Origin: Deltaproteobacteria bacterium
Lineage (GTDB): Bacteria > Myxococcota_C > UBA6777
Direction of reading: 5' to 3'
Length of the DNA stretch: 64,000 nucleotides
Assembly (NCBI GenBank): GCA_006226375.1
Contig: SBHC01000010.1
Coordinates: 238,492-302,491 of the forward strand
Shown: positions 19,489-28,768 of the stretch, in pieces
How positions within the stretch are numbered: position 1 is the stretch's first letter
Layout: the number at the start of each line of letters is the position of its first letter
Notes under the pieces: model-generated
The model's database searches: none
The model's input: only the letters and a program-made list of their open reading frames with translations
What the model was told of the DNA's origin: nothing
Program-made: the position numbers and the translations under genes

Positions 19489-21147
19489 GTGACAAACAAA
19501 CATCTTCAGCCCCAGAAGCCCGCGCTTCGGGTGTTGCCTTTGTTGTATAGCTTTGCCCTGCTTCTTGGCCTGTTCGTGGTAGCGATCGGATGTATCGATC
19601 AACGAGGCCAGCAAGGCGGTGGCGGAGGAAACGCCCTCAAAGCCAAGCTGAACAAGCTCAGCGCCAGCGAGTGGCGAAACGTGCAGCGCAACTTCTTGCC
19701 ACGTGTCCCTCGCCCTCGCTTTCCCCTGAACACGACGCTGTCGATCCCCCAAGGGCAGCGAAAGCTTCCCGCAGTGTATGTGTACGGTGTGGATGTGAAG
19801 CCGTTTCCTGTCCGTCGTGGCAAGACCGTAACCTTGACCTACTATTTCAAGCCGCTGCGCAAGATCCAGAACGTCTGGCCGCTCTTCCTTCACATTGAAG
19901 GCGGAAGCGACGCCAAGTTCTACATGAACAAGGATCACCAGCCCATCAAAGGTTTGTATCCCACCACACGCTGGATCCCCAATCGAATCTTCCACAGTTC
20001 GGTGAGCTTTGTTTTGCCCAAAGACTTCCCCAGCCGCAAGATGATGCTGTGGTCAGGTTTCTGGCGAGGCAACGCACGGATGAGCGTGGACAAGCGCAGC
20101 CTCTCCGACGGCAAAAATCGCCTCCGACTGGCTTCCGTTCCCGTGTCGGGCTCAGCCCCCACGCTGCCCAAGCTTCCCATTTACGTGGCATACAAGATTA
20201 AGACCCCGCCCAAGATCGATGGAAAGCTGGACGAGCCCATGTGGAGCAAGCTGCCCAGCACAGGCAACTGGAACACCCACAACGCTCGCAAGGCCCGCTT
20301 CCAGACCTACGCTCGCATGGCCTGGGACGACAAGTACTTGTACCTCGGCGTGTACTGCCAGGATGACGACATCTGGAGCACCTACACCAAGCGCGACGAT
20401 CCCATCTACAAGCAGGAAGTTGTCGAATTCTTTATCGACGCCAACCGCAACCGTCGTGACTACATTGAGCTTCAGGTTTCACCAGCAGGTGTCATCTTTG
20501 ACTCGTTCTTCCCACGCTACCGTTATCCACGCCCCGAAGGTCGCAAAAGCTACGACAGCGGCATGGTGGTCCGCATTGGTTTGAACGGAACCTTGAACAA
20601 CCCCAACGATCGCGACACCTCCTACACCGTGGAGATGCGTTTGCCGCTGGCCAAACTGGGTCCAGCCCCCAACATGCCTCCCAAAAACGGCGACGAGTGG
20701 GCCATCAACTTCTACCGATTTGAGCGCTCCCGCCGCACCCGCGGTGAAGCTCACGCCTGGAGCGCGGTCACTCTGAACCCACAGGGAGACTTCCACAACC
20801 TCCGACGCTTCGGAACTCTCCGTTTCTCCACCCGCGTGTTAACCTTTGGCGCGGTGCGACCCAAGGCTCAAATGCCGAGACGAGGGGCCAAATCGTTCCA
20901 GCCACGTCGCAAGGTGTTCCGCCCCCGCATCCTTCGCCCTGCGTACAAAGTAGTCCCCAGGGTGCTACGTCCCAAGTTGCACTTCAAGTACCAACGGGAC
21001 AAGAACAAGCACCAACACCACCATCATCATCACCCCCATGTTTTGCACAAGCACAAGCATGGTGTGTACAAGCCGAAGACCAAGCCCAAGCGTCGTGTTC
21101 TTCGCCTCGCTCCCCGCCAAAAGCCTTCCACCCGCTCAACCAAGTAA
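19489..21147 (+). CDS. Lipoprotein with CBM9-like domain and basic, His-rich tail
   Basis: 552 residues, GTG start with GATGAGG 8 bases upstream. The signal sequence ends in VVAIGC near residue 35, then a Gly-rich spacer. Residues ~90-215 form a beta-rich region. Residues ~235-440 match the carbohydrate-binding family 9-like fold used by many secreted proteins: PKIDGKLDEPMWSKLPSTG, then MAWDDKYLYLGVYCQDDDIW, then VVEFFIDANRNRRDYIELQVSPAG. The last ~110 residues are strongly basic (Arg/Lys) and include a stretch of six consecutive His within a His/Lys-rich segment near residue 510. Such a tail could bind metal, polyanions or the outer envelope. The ligand is unknown. No operon partner. Confidence 0.8.
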   Translation: MTNKHLQPQKPALRVLPLLYSFALLLGLFVVAIGCIDQRGQQGGGGGNALKAKLNKLSASEWRNVQRNFLPRVPRPRFPLNTTLSIPQGQRKLPAVYVYGVDVKPFPVRRGKTVTLTYYFKPLRKIQNVWPLFLHIEGGSDAKFYMNKDHQPIKGLYPTTRWIPNRIFHSSVSFVLPKDFPSRKMMLWSGFWRGNARMSVDKRSLSDGKNRLRLASVPVSGSAPTLPKLPIYVAYKIKTPPKIDGKLDEPMWSKLPSTGNWNTHNARKARFQTYARMAWDDKYLYLGVYCQDDDIWSTYTKRDDPIYKQEVVEFFIDANRNRRDYIELQVSPAGVIFDSFFPRYRYPRPEGRKSYDSGMVVRIGLNGTLNNPNDRDTSYTVEMRLPLAKLGPAPNMPPKNGDEWAINFYRFERSRRTRGEAHAWSAVTLNPQGDFHNLRRFGTLRFSTRVLTFGAVRPKAQMPRRGAKSFQPRRKVFRPRILRPAYKVVPRVLRPKLHFKYQRDKNKHQHHHHHHPHVLHKHKHGVYKPKTKPKRRVLRLAPRQKPSTRSTK

Positions 21148-21150
21148 GTT

Positions 21151-21912
21151 CTATTCTTCCTCTTGTGGAAGGAACTCTTCACGCGGTGTGATGTAGATAT
21201 TCCGACCGGGAATTCCCGTATCAATTTCCCATTCATCCAAGCCCACAATCAAGCCCTGCGCTTCAAGCGCGCGCATGTCGGACTCCATCTGGTTGCGGAA
21301 ATCGGCTTCTGGGTCACGCACCAGACCAATCACTTGACCGAGCTTAAGAAGCGGGCGGGTCCAATCTTCGTTTAACCAGTTGGCCGACCACCAAAGATCT
21401 CCCAACACGCTGCGTTGGCGTTGTGAAAAGCCAAGACGTTCGTCACCGTACTCCAACTCAATAGTACCGCGGGAAGAGGTGCTCCGGTCGGCTCGCAAGA
21501 AGTACAACTCGCCCCACGAGACGGTTCGGTTCGCGGTTCGCACCGTCTGTCGAAAGTCGGAGAGAAGCGCTGCGACCACCTTGAGCATGTTGTTGAAGCC
21601 GGTGGTGAAGTCGTCGCTGACCCGGACATCGTGCTTGATCATATTGACCAGCATAAGCGCTTCTTGGTCTTTGGGTGGGGCGACGGCATACGAAGCTTGC
21701 GCCGCTTGGGGTGCGACTTGAACCTGTTGGTTGGCCATCGAGGCCAGAGCCATCCCTTGCAAGGCGGCCTTAAGAGACTCCGCCGTGCGTCGGTCGAGGG
21801 TGCTGGAGTGAGACTTGAGAGGCATCCCCAGCGTCTGCGCGACCCGAATTAACTCTTGACTGGGAACACCCATTTCCTTGGCTAGCTGGTGGATACGCAC
21901 ACGCTCGGACAT
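21151..21912 (-). CDS. Hypothetical protein with IF2_N-like N-terminal domain
   Basis: 253 residues, GGGAG 7 bases before the ATG. The first ~50 residues (RVRIHQLAKEMGVPSQELI...LGMPLKSHSSTLD) match the small helical N-terminal domain of translation initiation factor IF2, but no GTPase follows. An Ala/Gln-rich linker leads to a ~170-residue C-terminal domain I do not recognise (GFNNMLKVVAALLSDFRQTV, ELEYGDERLGFSQRQR, WWSANWLNEDW). In related bacteria IF2_N domains are reused in regulatory or nucleic-acid-associated proteins; whether this one touches RNA is unknown. It begins 12 bases after ung ends, so the two are probably cotranscribed. Confidence 0.7.
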   Translation of the reverse strand: MSERVRIHQLAKEMGVPSQELIRVAQTLGMPLKSHSSTLDRRTAESLKAALQGMALASMANQQVQVAPQAAQASYAVAPPKDQEALMLVNMIKHDVRVSDDFTTGFNNMLKVVAALLSDFRQTVRTANRTVSWGELYFLRADRSTSSRGTIELEYGDERLGFSQRQRSVLGDLWWSANWLNEDWTRPLLKLGQVIGLVRDPEADFRNQMESDMRALEAQGLIVGLDEWEIDTGIPGRNIYITPREEFLPQEEE

Positions 21913-21924
21913 AGTTGCTCCCTT

Positions 21925-22659
21925 TCAGTCTGGAAGGCTCCAATCGATCGGGGCCTCTCCTCGCGATTCCAGATGTTGGTTGGTGATTCGGAAGTGATTG
22001 CAGCCGAAGAAGCCGCTGCTGGCAGAGTACGGTGAGGGGTGTGGTGCCGTCAAGATCAGGTGTTTGCGTTCATCAATGCGAGACGCCTTGTTCCCAGCGT
22101 GACGCCCCCACAACAAAAACACCAGCCCTTCTCGTTGCTCGTTGAGTTCGTCGATAATCCGATCCGTAAAGGTCTCCCAACCCTGACCCGCGTGGGACTT
22201 GGGCGAGCGCTCCCGAACGGTCAATGTGGTGTTCAGCATCAAGACCCCTTGTTCAGCCCAGTGAGTGAGCTCTCCATGCTTGGGGTAAGGGATACCAAGG
22301 CTGTCGTTGAGTTCTTTGAAGATGTTCTCCAACGATGGAGGAGGCTTAACTCCTCGCTGCACAGAGAAGCTCAAGCCATGAGCCTGGCCTCGCCCGTGGT
22401 AAGGATCCTGACCCAAAACAACCACACGTACTTTGTCAAACGGTGTGGTGTTCAGCGCGTTGAAGATCATCGGTCCAGGCGGATACACCCGACTTCTCTG
22501 CTTTTCTACCAGCAAGAATTTTTTGAGTTCCAGCATATAGGGTTTGGTGAATTCATCACCAATCGCGCTCAGCCAGGACTCCGGCAGGTCCGGCTTTCGG
22601 ACCTTCACCTCTTCGGTGCTCTCTTCCTGGGATGGCGTAAACAAATTTTCGTTGCTCAT
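21925..22659 (-). CDS. ung: Uracil-DNA glycosylase, family 1
   Basis: 244 residues from the ATG at 22659, which has AAAGGA 8 bases upstream; an open frame to 22776 is not likely to be translated. Motif [22 protein letters not shown], contains the water-activating Asp. [15 protein letters not shown] and [12 protein letters not shown] follow, and the DNA-intercalation motif [17 protein letters not shown] supplies the catalytic His and the Leu-loop equivalent. It removes uracil from DNA to start base-excision repair in the cytoplasm. The N-terminal ~25 residues are an acidic extension. Confidence 0.97.
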   Translation of the reverse strand: MSNENLFTPSQEESTEEVKVRKPDLPESWLSAIGDEFTKPYMLELKKFLLVEKQRSRVYPPGPMIFNALNTTPFDKVRVVVLGQDPYHGRGQAHGLSFSVQRGVKPPPSLENIFKELNDSLGIPYPKHGELTHWAEQGVLMLNTTLTVRERSPKSHAGQGWETFTDRIIDELNEQREGLVFLLWGRHAGNKASRIDERKHLILTAPHPSPYSASSGFFGCNHFRITNQHLESRGEAPIDWSLPD

Positions 22660-22809
22660 GGTGTGTGTCCTTTCTTCCAAGACCGCACAATGTTCGATGG
22701 GGACGAGACGACACCCGCTGTTCCAATGCAAAGGGGCGTGTTGGGCTGAACCCAACGTACACACCCCAAATGTCATATCACAACAGAGCTTCCGGACCCA
22801 ACGAGGGAT

Positions 22810-24324
22810 TTAGTATCGATCGAAGAGGAAAAAGTCGGAGCTGGAAGAGGCGTTGGCCTTGACCTCTACACCCTGACTGACAGCGACAAGGTCGCCAGGA
22901 TCGGGCATGTGCTGGCCAGGGCTCCAGTTGTTGTTGTCATCAAGGAACACAAACACCAGCCAGGTTCCAGCAGGAATGTTGTCGATCTTATAGGAGAGAG
23001 TCTTGGCAGAGTCGGAGAAGTCGGTCTTGTCGATCTTGTGAACCAGAAACGGCTTCTCGCTATACCGTGGGGGGAAGTTCTTTCCTGAGAAGAACAAGAA
23101 GTAGATGGGTCCCTGATCGTCGCCGCGCTTCACGTTTCCAGCACACCCAGCAGGACGCGCCACGCCTTCTTTGCACCGCGTGAGGGTACCCGACAACGAA
23201 CCTTTGCCGATGTTGCTGCAAGCCTGTGTGAGGGGGTCACATGAGGAGCCTCCCGTACAGTCGGTGTCTTCCAAACAGGCCACACACGTCGCAGTGGTGG
23301 GAGAACAAAACGGCATGCTGGCGTCGGTGCAATGCGACTTCTCTTTGCACTCTACACATTGTGTGATGGTGCCGTCGCAATACTTGGCTTTCGCAAACGA
23401 GGCACAGTCCTGGTCACTTTTGCAGGTTGGACATTTGCACGCTGACCACTGACAAGCACCTCCTGAGCATGAGCAGCTGTAGGTTCCTTGCTGTTGGTTG
23501 GAACAATCGCAAGGTTTGGTGTCGCCATCTTTGCAGGAGCAATCGCAATCGCCCCACTTCGGGTTGTCGTTGGAGTCTTTGATGCAGGTCTGTGTGCTTT
23601 TGAAACCTGTGGGACAGGTGCAGGATGAGGTCTCTCCCAACGTGCAAACAGGCCCACCACAGTCACATGCGCTCCAAGTTTTGTCGGTCTGACAGGTCTG
23701 ACGACTGCGCGCACCGTTAGGACAACGGCAGGTCTGGGTCTCCCCTTCCTTGTCGCACTCCTTGGCAGTAGTGCAGGAACCACAAACTCCCCAGACTCCG
23801 TTGGCGCAGGCTTGCGAGCCGAGAGTTTGTGTGGCTGAGCACACACACTCTCGTGTTGAGCCGTCGGAACATTCACGGGAGTCGCACTTGCAGGCTCCCC
23901 AGGTACCGTTCGACTCGCAAGTCTGTTGGCCACTCTGGTTCCCAGCGCAATTGCAGGGAGAAGTGGCACCCGCCGTGCAGGTCCCTGTTTGGGTGCAAGA
24001 ACAAATACTCCACTGCTTGGCGTCGCTGCAGGTTTGTGTGCCAGTTAAGCCGTTTCCACTAGGGCATGAGCACGTTTGTGTTGCGCCCGGAGTGTTGCAC
24101 GACGATGAGGTTGTGCCACACGACGCGCAAGCGCTCCATTGACCGTTGGTGCAGGTTTGCAACCCAAGCCCCTGACCATCGGGGCAGTTGCATGTGGCCT
24201 GCTCTCCCTCCGTACAAGAACCTGATGTGGACGAGCAGCCGACAAACGCTCCACCCAACGAGAGCCACAGGGCAAACCACCCCAACCAGAGCCAAACATG
24301 AGGACTTGTCCATGGGCGAAACAT
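22810..24324 (-). CDS. Cys-rich repeat lipoprotein with C-terminal beta-sandwich-like domain
   Basis: 504 residues, ATG at 24324 with GGAGG 7 bases upstream. The signal sequence ends in AFVGC near residue 30, a lipobox. Seven repeats of ~33-38 residues follow, on the pattern C-x-G-x(4)-C-x-C-P-x-G-x-x-x-x-Q-T-C-x(4-7)-W-x-x-C-x-C. Next are two shorter C-x(4)-DC type units (CKSDQDC, CLEDTDC). The last ~130 residues lack Cys repeats and contain KTLSYKIDNIPAGTWLVFVFLDDN, which looks like a beta-sandwich. All Cys are even and patterned, so disulfides in an exported protein are likely. It follows the zinc-ribbon gene by 12 bases. Surface binding or adhesion is my guess. Confidence 0.8.
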   Translation of the reverse strand: MFRPWTSPHVWLWLGWFALWLSLGGAFVGCSSTSGSCTEGEQATCNCPDGQGLGLQTCTNGQWSACASCGTTSSSCNTPGATQTCSCPSGNGLTGTQTCSDAKQWSICSCTQTGTCTAGATSPCNCAGNQSGQQTCESNGTWGACKCDSRECSDGSTRECVCSATQTLGSQACANGVWGVCGSCTTAKECDKEGETQTCRCPNGARSRQTCQTDKTWSACDCGGPVCTLGETSSCTCPTGFKSTQTCIKDSNDNPKWGDCDCSCKDGDTKPCDCSNQQQGTYSCSCSGGACQWSACKCPTCKSDQDCASFAKAKYCDGTITQCVECKEKSHCTDASMPFCSPTTATCVACLEDTDCTGGSSCDPLTQACSNIGKGSLSGTLTRCKEGVARPAGCAGNVKRGDDQGPIYFLFFSGKNFPPRYSEKPFLVHKIDKTDFSDSAKTLSYKIDNIPAGTWLVFVFLDDNNNWSPGQHMPDPGDLVAVSQGVEVKANASSSSDFFLFDRY

Positions 24325-24336
24325 CAAAGGACCTCC

Positions 24337-25854
24337 TTATTTCAGAGGATCGGAAGGAAGAGGCTCCATCTGGAGCGAAGGCGCTTGTGGGTTCGCGTAC
24401 TTGGCGTAGTAAATACCAATACCTGCCCCAATGAGGAACAACAGCACCACACCTCCCCAGAGTAGCCATTGTGGAAGACGTTGTCCACGTGAGGGCGAGT
24501 CTAACAGAGCGCGACGAACCCGATGGTCCAAAGGTTTGTGGTTTTCGGAGAGAACCACCGCTCGCGCTCCAGAGATCGGCGTAGCGATCAACTCCGACTG
24601 GCTGCCCTGAATATCATCCGAGGTTGCCTTTAATCGCAAGGCAACAGCCCGTCGTTCGGCTGCCGCTGCGTCATAGTCTTGGATCGGTTCGCGTAGCTCT
24701 TGGGCTTTGGGAGGCGTTTGTCTTACCGGTGGGGCAAAAGAATCGGCGCCTCGAACTGCTGGCTCTGAGGAGAGAGGCTCCTCTCCCAACGAATTCTGCT
24801 CCAGCGTATGCATTCCACCTTTGGAAGGACGCTGAGCAGGAACAGCCTGACTCTCCAACGTATGAGCCGGCCGCGAATTCACACCGAGAGAGTGGAGGAG
24901 ATGATCGTAGGTGTCCTCACCGGACTTGACCTTGGACTCATCCATCGCAGGGCCAAGAGCGGGTGTGGCTTGTGTTGGAGGAGAGAGTTCCTCAACAATC
25001 ACCGCAGGGGTCTCGGTGGTCATCGCCTTTTCATGGACAACCTCAACCATGGCGACATCACCCATGAGGAGGTCTCCAGCGATCTTTTGTTCCAGTTCGT
25101 CCCAATTGCCGATGTGCATGGGTGCCGTCATATCTTCGGGCGTTTGGGCAGAAGCAAGCTCTCCCTCCAGCATACTGACGTGGCCGAGCATTGTGGCCTC
25201 GTCATCCTCCACTGGCAAAAGTGCTTCTTCGGATTGTGGGATACGAGAAACAAAAGCAGCCTGCTCTGCCGCCTGTTTCTCCAATGTCGTCTGGGGAGGT
25301 GGCGTGCTCCAGGCCTTGGGAACGGGTTGCTTGAGCGTTGGCCTTGTTGACTCTTGGGGACTGACTGCTGGCTGGTGAAGCAACGTCTTATCACCGGCCG
25401 AATCACTTTGCACGATGGAGAGGTTCTTCACCGTTGGAGGCGACTCCGTCATCGACAATTCCAACAGAACCTCGCTGGAAACGATAGCCGTAGGAAACTC
25501 ATCTTCCATCGGCAGCTCAGCTTGCTCCATCTCCACATGGGAAGCAGCCGCCGGCCAACCTGAATCCGACGACGTATCCTGGGAATGGAATCCTTCTTCT
25601 CCCGGCAAAGCTGGGGCTTCCAGTGTATGGGAAGGTGGACCTGGAGACTGCAGTGTTGGAGGAACAGGCGTCCCTTGGTAGGGAGTTCGCAGATCTTCCC
25701 TCTCTGGAGACAACAAACCAAACGGAGAAACGGTTTGCTCCGTGACAAGCGCTGGAGAAGAAGATGAAGTGGAGAGGCGGCGACCGCACGAAGGACACTG
25801 TTCGACGGGAAAGGCCAGAGGGGCATGACAATGAGGGCAGTGCAAATGACTCAT
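24337..25854 (-). CDS. Zinc-ribbon, disordered, tail-anchored membrane protein
   Basis: 505 residues. The N-terminus has two CxxC pairs (CPHC and CPSC), a zinc ribbon. About 410 residues rich in Pro, Ser, Glu and Thr follow with no fold I can see. Near the C-terminus is a basic stretch and one membrane segment (WLLWGGVVLLFLIGAGIGIYY), then a short tail. The large part should therefore be cytoplasmic. It lies between a Ser/Thr kinase gene (52-base gap) and the Cys-rich lipoprotein gene (12-base gap), all on the minus strand. Its many Ser/Thr residues make it a candidate substrate of the kinase; that is inference only. Confidence 0.7.
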   Translation of the reverse strand: MSHLHCPHCHAPLAFPVEQCPSCGRRLSTSSSSPALVTEQTVSPFGLLSPEREDLRTPYQGTPVPPTLQSPGPPSHTLEAPALPGEEGFHSQDTSSDSGWPAAASHVEMEQAELPMEDEFPTAIVSSEVLLELSMTESPPTVKNLSIVQSDSAGDKTLLHQPAVSPQESTRPTLKQPVPKAWSTPPPQTTLEKQAAEQAAFVSRIPQSEEALLPVEDDEATMLGHVSMLEGELASAQTPEDMTAPMHIGNWDELEQKIAGDLLMGDVAMVEVVHEKAMTTETPAVIVEELSPPTQATPALGPAMDESKVKSGEDTYDHLLHSLGVNSRPAHTLESQAVPAQRPSKGGMHTLEQNSLGEEPLSSEPAVRGADSFAPPVRQTPPKAQELREPIQDYDAAAAERRAVALRLKATSDDIQGSQSELIATPISGARAVVLSENHKPLDHRVRRALLDSPSRGQRLPQWLLWGGVVLLFLIGAGIGIYYAKYANPQAPSLQMEPLPSDPLK

Positions 25855-25906
25855 ACGACCCTATACAACAAGACCATCAGACGCCAACAGGCAAGAGAGC
25901 ACGAGA

Positions 25907-27673
25907 CTAACGACGTTTCCCTGGACGCTTTCTGGGCTTGTTTGCATCTTGTTCGAGGTTCTTCCAGAAGTTGTCTTCGTTGTTGTTCTTCTGCTTCCTC
26001 GTGTTGGTGTTTTGGTTTCCAGGGCTGATGGAGTTGTCACGGAGGGCAAAGAACCACACCAAAACGCCAACCAACAACGTTAACACGCCGAGGAGGATCC
26101 ACTTGTAGTAAGAAGGAACTTCTTTGGCTTCCTCAGGAGCATTGTCCCGACGAGCGGAGCGCATGGGCCGACCTGTGCTGGCCTGACGAGAAGGCCGGAT
26201 CTTCGGTCGAATGGGTCCACTGTCCAGAGCCTGTTGCACCGAGAACGACGAAGACATCGACGACGAATTCTCCCCCACCGCAGTAGCGGTTGTCGAGGCA
26301 ACTCCACCTGCGGTTCGAACGCTTTGGGTAGAGTGTCGGCCAGGCGATGCAGAGTTGTACCGGCCAGACAAGCCGCTGGTGCTTCCAGATCCGGAGCCTT
26401 CACCAATACCGCTAGTGCTTCCCGTCGTCGTAAACCTTGCAAATCGTCCGGTGCTTGCACTTCCGTTGGGCGCCGATTGCGCCTTCAGCTCGGTGGAAGA
26501 ACGCCCAGGTGTGCGCGCATGACCATGCGCAGGCAAACCAGCAGGGGTGTTCCTTGCACCAGGAGTCACCGCTGGAGCCCCAACAGGAGCAGCAGCAGGC
26601 GCTGTCGTCGCACGAGCAGCGGGAGCCATTGCCGCTGGGCTTGGAGCGGCCATCGGAGGTGGCGTTTGTGCGGGTGCCGGAGACGAAGTCGAGCCCGAGA
26701 GGATACCTTGTAACACACCTCCACCTTCGGGTGGGGCGCCTTCCAAGGGAGCCGGCGTGAAGTGGGGAGTCACTCCACCAGGCATACGCGCCACAGCGCT
26801 CATCCCCTGACGAAGCTCCATCAACGCATCGTAGACAGCCGTGGAAAACTCTTTGGCGTCTTGAAAGCGATCGGCTTTGTCTTTCGCAATGGAGCGGGCA
26901 AACACTTCTTCCACCATCTCGGGGAAGAGGCCTTCTGGATAGAGATCGTTGAGGCGAGGAGCCTCTTCGTAGATGTGCTTCCAGAGGATCTGGGTGGGAG
27001 AGTCTGCCGGGAAAACATTGCGACCGGTCAAACACTTTCCAAAGATGATACCGCAGGAGTAAAGATCCGAGCGGTTGTCGATCTCCCGGATCTTACCGAG
27101 AGCTTGCTCGGGAGACATGTAGTTCGCGCTTCCCATGGCCGTACCATCAGTGGTGAGGTCATGGTTACCGTCTGCCATGGCTGCGATACCAAAGTCGAGG
27201 ACTTTGAGCACCTGACCACGCCCAGAAGGAAGAATCATCAGGTTGGCGGGTTTCAAATCGCGGTGAACAATGCCCTGGGAATGAGCTTCACCTAGTGCCC
27301 CCAGAAGTTGGGTAAACAACTCTGCGACTTGCTCGAACGGGAGAGCTTTTTCTCGTTTGAGCAGTTTGTTCAGAGGCTCACCTTTGAGCCACTCAAGGAC
27401 CAGGTAAAAGCCGATATCGGGATCCTGGTCAAAGTCGATGATCTGAACAATATTAGGATGGTCGAGGGCAGCGAGACTTTGGGCTTCCCGACGGAAGCGG
27501 GTCACAATGTCCTCGTTGGTCGCAATATGAGGGTGCAAGACCTTAACAGCAAACGACTTACTTAGGCGGGTGTGCTCCGCACGATAGACGGCACCAAAGG
27601 CACCGCCGCCGAGCTTTTCGGTCACACGATAGTCTTTAAATTCTCGCCCGAGCAAGGGGTCTTTAAATTCCAT
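25907..27673 (-). CDS. Eukaryotic-like Ser/Thr protein kinase with C-terminal membrane anchor
   Basis: 588 residues. Kinase domain at about residues 15-280 with glycine loop LGGGAFGAVY, ATP Lys44 (FAVKVL), catalytic HRDLKPAN at 137-144, DFG at 160-162, and activation segment GSANYMSPEQ. All catalytic residues are present. About 230 residues of Ala/Pro/Gly/Ser-rich linker follow, then one membrane segment near residues 522-542 and a basic/Asn-rich tail of ~46 residues that would face the periplasm. There is no PASTA or other sensor domain. It heads the group with the zinc-ribbon protein and Cys-rich lipoprotein. Confidence 0.93.
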   Translation of the reverse strand: MEFKDPLLGREFKDYRVTEKLGGGAFGAVYRAEHTRLSKSFAVKVLHPHIATNEDIVTRFRREAQSLAALDHPNIVQIIDFDQDPDIGFYLVLEWLKGEPLNKLLKREKALPFEQVAELFTQLLGALGEAHSQGIVHRDLKPANLMILPSGRGQVLKVLDFGIAAMADGNHDLTTDGTAMGSANYMSPEQALGKIREIDNRSDLYSCGIIFGKCLTGRNVFPADSPTQILWKHIYEEAPRLNDLYPEGLFPEMVEEVFARSIAKDKADRFQDAKEFSTAVYDALMELRQGMSAVARMPGGVTPHFTPAPLEGAPPEGGGVLQGILSGSTSSPAPAQTPPPMAAPSPAAMAPAARATTAPAAAPVGAPAVTPGARNTPAGLPAHGHARTPGRSSTELKAQSAPNGSASTGRFARFTTTGSTSGIGEGSGSGSTSGLSGRYNSASPGRHSTQSVRTAGGVASTTATAVGENSSSMSSSFSVQQALDSGPIRPKIRPSRQASTGRPMRSARRDNAPEEAKEVPSYYKWILLGVLTLLVGVLVWFFALRDNSISPGNQNTNTRKQKNNNEDNFWKNLEQDANKPRKRPGKRR

Positions 27674-27915
27674 CTCGAATTCGGGGCCTCGTTGTATTGA
27701 GAGGTCGTAAGCCCATGGATTCCAACAAAACCAGCGCGATGCAAAAAAACAGAGAGGTGGGCTAGAATCTTACGCTGGACGGAAAAGTGGTTGTAGAGTA
27801 CACCAAAGAAAGAAGAAAGATCAACTACCTTGATCGGCTTTTTCTGACATGCCAGCCTGACGAACCAAAAGAGATGTTCTGCCCTACCCACTGTTCACCA
27901 AAGGATCACTGTAAC
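27674..27915. promoter_or_regulatory. Divergent intergenic region (Ser/Thr kinase / secreted protein)
   Basis: A 242-base gap between divergent genes that must contain both promoters. Part of it is open in frame with the downstream gene, but those codons give a peptide unlike a signal sequence. No clear -35/-10 pair was found. Confidence 0.3.
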
Positions 27916-28725
27916 ATGAGAACCAAACACAGCGTTGGCCTGGTCTTCTTAGGTCTTTGGCTGTTGGGTGCAAGTCCGGGTTCACCGACCAGCCGGCCCA
28001 CAATTCGTCCTCCCCAAACGCTGCCAACCTTGGCTCATCAGGGATTCCGCCAGACTGAAACGCTGTTGCGATTGTTGATGCAGGGGAAGTACGCAGCAGC
28101 GCTCCAGCAAATGAACCCCACCATACGAAGCGCCCTCTCCCCCCAACATCTTAAGAAGCAGCATCAACGTGTGTTCGCCACACTGGGAGCCTATCGTTTG
28201 AACAGCCTAACGCTTCATTCCCGGGTGTCGTTGCGTGGCAACACTCGGTACATCTGGTACGGTCAATTTACCAAGGAAAAAGGGACCATCCTGATCCTGT
28301 TTGACGCCCAACACCGTATCAGCGGCTTTGTCATCCAAAGCCCATCCCTGCTCCGACAACAACAACGAGAAGCCTCCGCCGACGCCTTGGGAGCACGCCT
28401 CCGCGCCCAGCTGCAAACCCAGGTCAACACCCTGCTACAAGGGTACAACCAGAACCAATGGGCTGCCTTTTGCAAGCACTGCAACAAGGTGATGAAACAA
28501 CTGCTAGCCCCTCCCAAGTTTAAGACCTTGCAAAGCCAACTCATGAAACGCTACGGTCGCTACCTTTCGCGTCGGCTCTTCAGCGTCAAGCGGCTGTCAG
28601 CCATGAAACAAACGTTTGTGTTTCGCTATGTCGCGCGGTTTTCACGCAACGCCAAGGTTCGCATGCAATTTGTGTTTCGGCGCAAAGAAGGTCAGTATCG
28701 AATCGCAAGTTGGCAGTTGCGATGA
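27916..28725 (+). CDS. Secreted protein with two DUF3887-like domains
   Basis: About 269 residues from the ATG at 27916, where a signal peptide begins (SVGLVFLGLWLLGAS); AGGA lies about 11 bases upstream. The mature part has two similar ~100-residue units. The first contains GKYAAALQQMNPTIRSALSPQHLKK and ILILFDAQHRISGFVI; the second contains NQNQWAAFCKHCNKVMKQLLA and MQFVFRRKEGQYRIASWQL. This pattern of an N-terminal helix pair followed by strands resembles DUF3887, a small NTF2-like exported domain. No catalytic residues are known for it. It ends 43 bases before the PASTA-protein gene, so an operon is likely. Confidence 0.65.
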   Translation: MRTKHSVGLVFLGLWLLGASPGSPTSRPTIRPPQTLPTLAHQGFRQTETLLRLLMQGKYAAALQQMNPTIRSALSPQHLKKQHQRVFATLGAYRLNSLTLHSRVSLRGNTRYIWYGQFTKEKGTILILFDAQHRISGFVIQSPSLLRQQQREASADALGARLRAQLQTQVNTLLQGYNQNQWAAFCKHCNKVMKQLLAPPKFKTLQSQLMKRYGRYLSRRLFSVKRLSAMKQTFVFRYVARFSRNAKVRMQFVFRRKEGQYRIASWQLR

Positions 28726-28768
28726 CTCGCTTGGCACAGTTCCCGTAAGAATATGTAAGGATGAACGA

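Noticed and set aside
22741-22755. Hairpin TTGGGCTGAACCCAA as terminator
   Set aside because: Five-base stem with no T-run on either strand.
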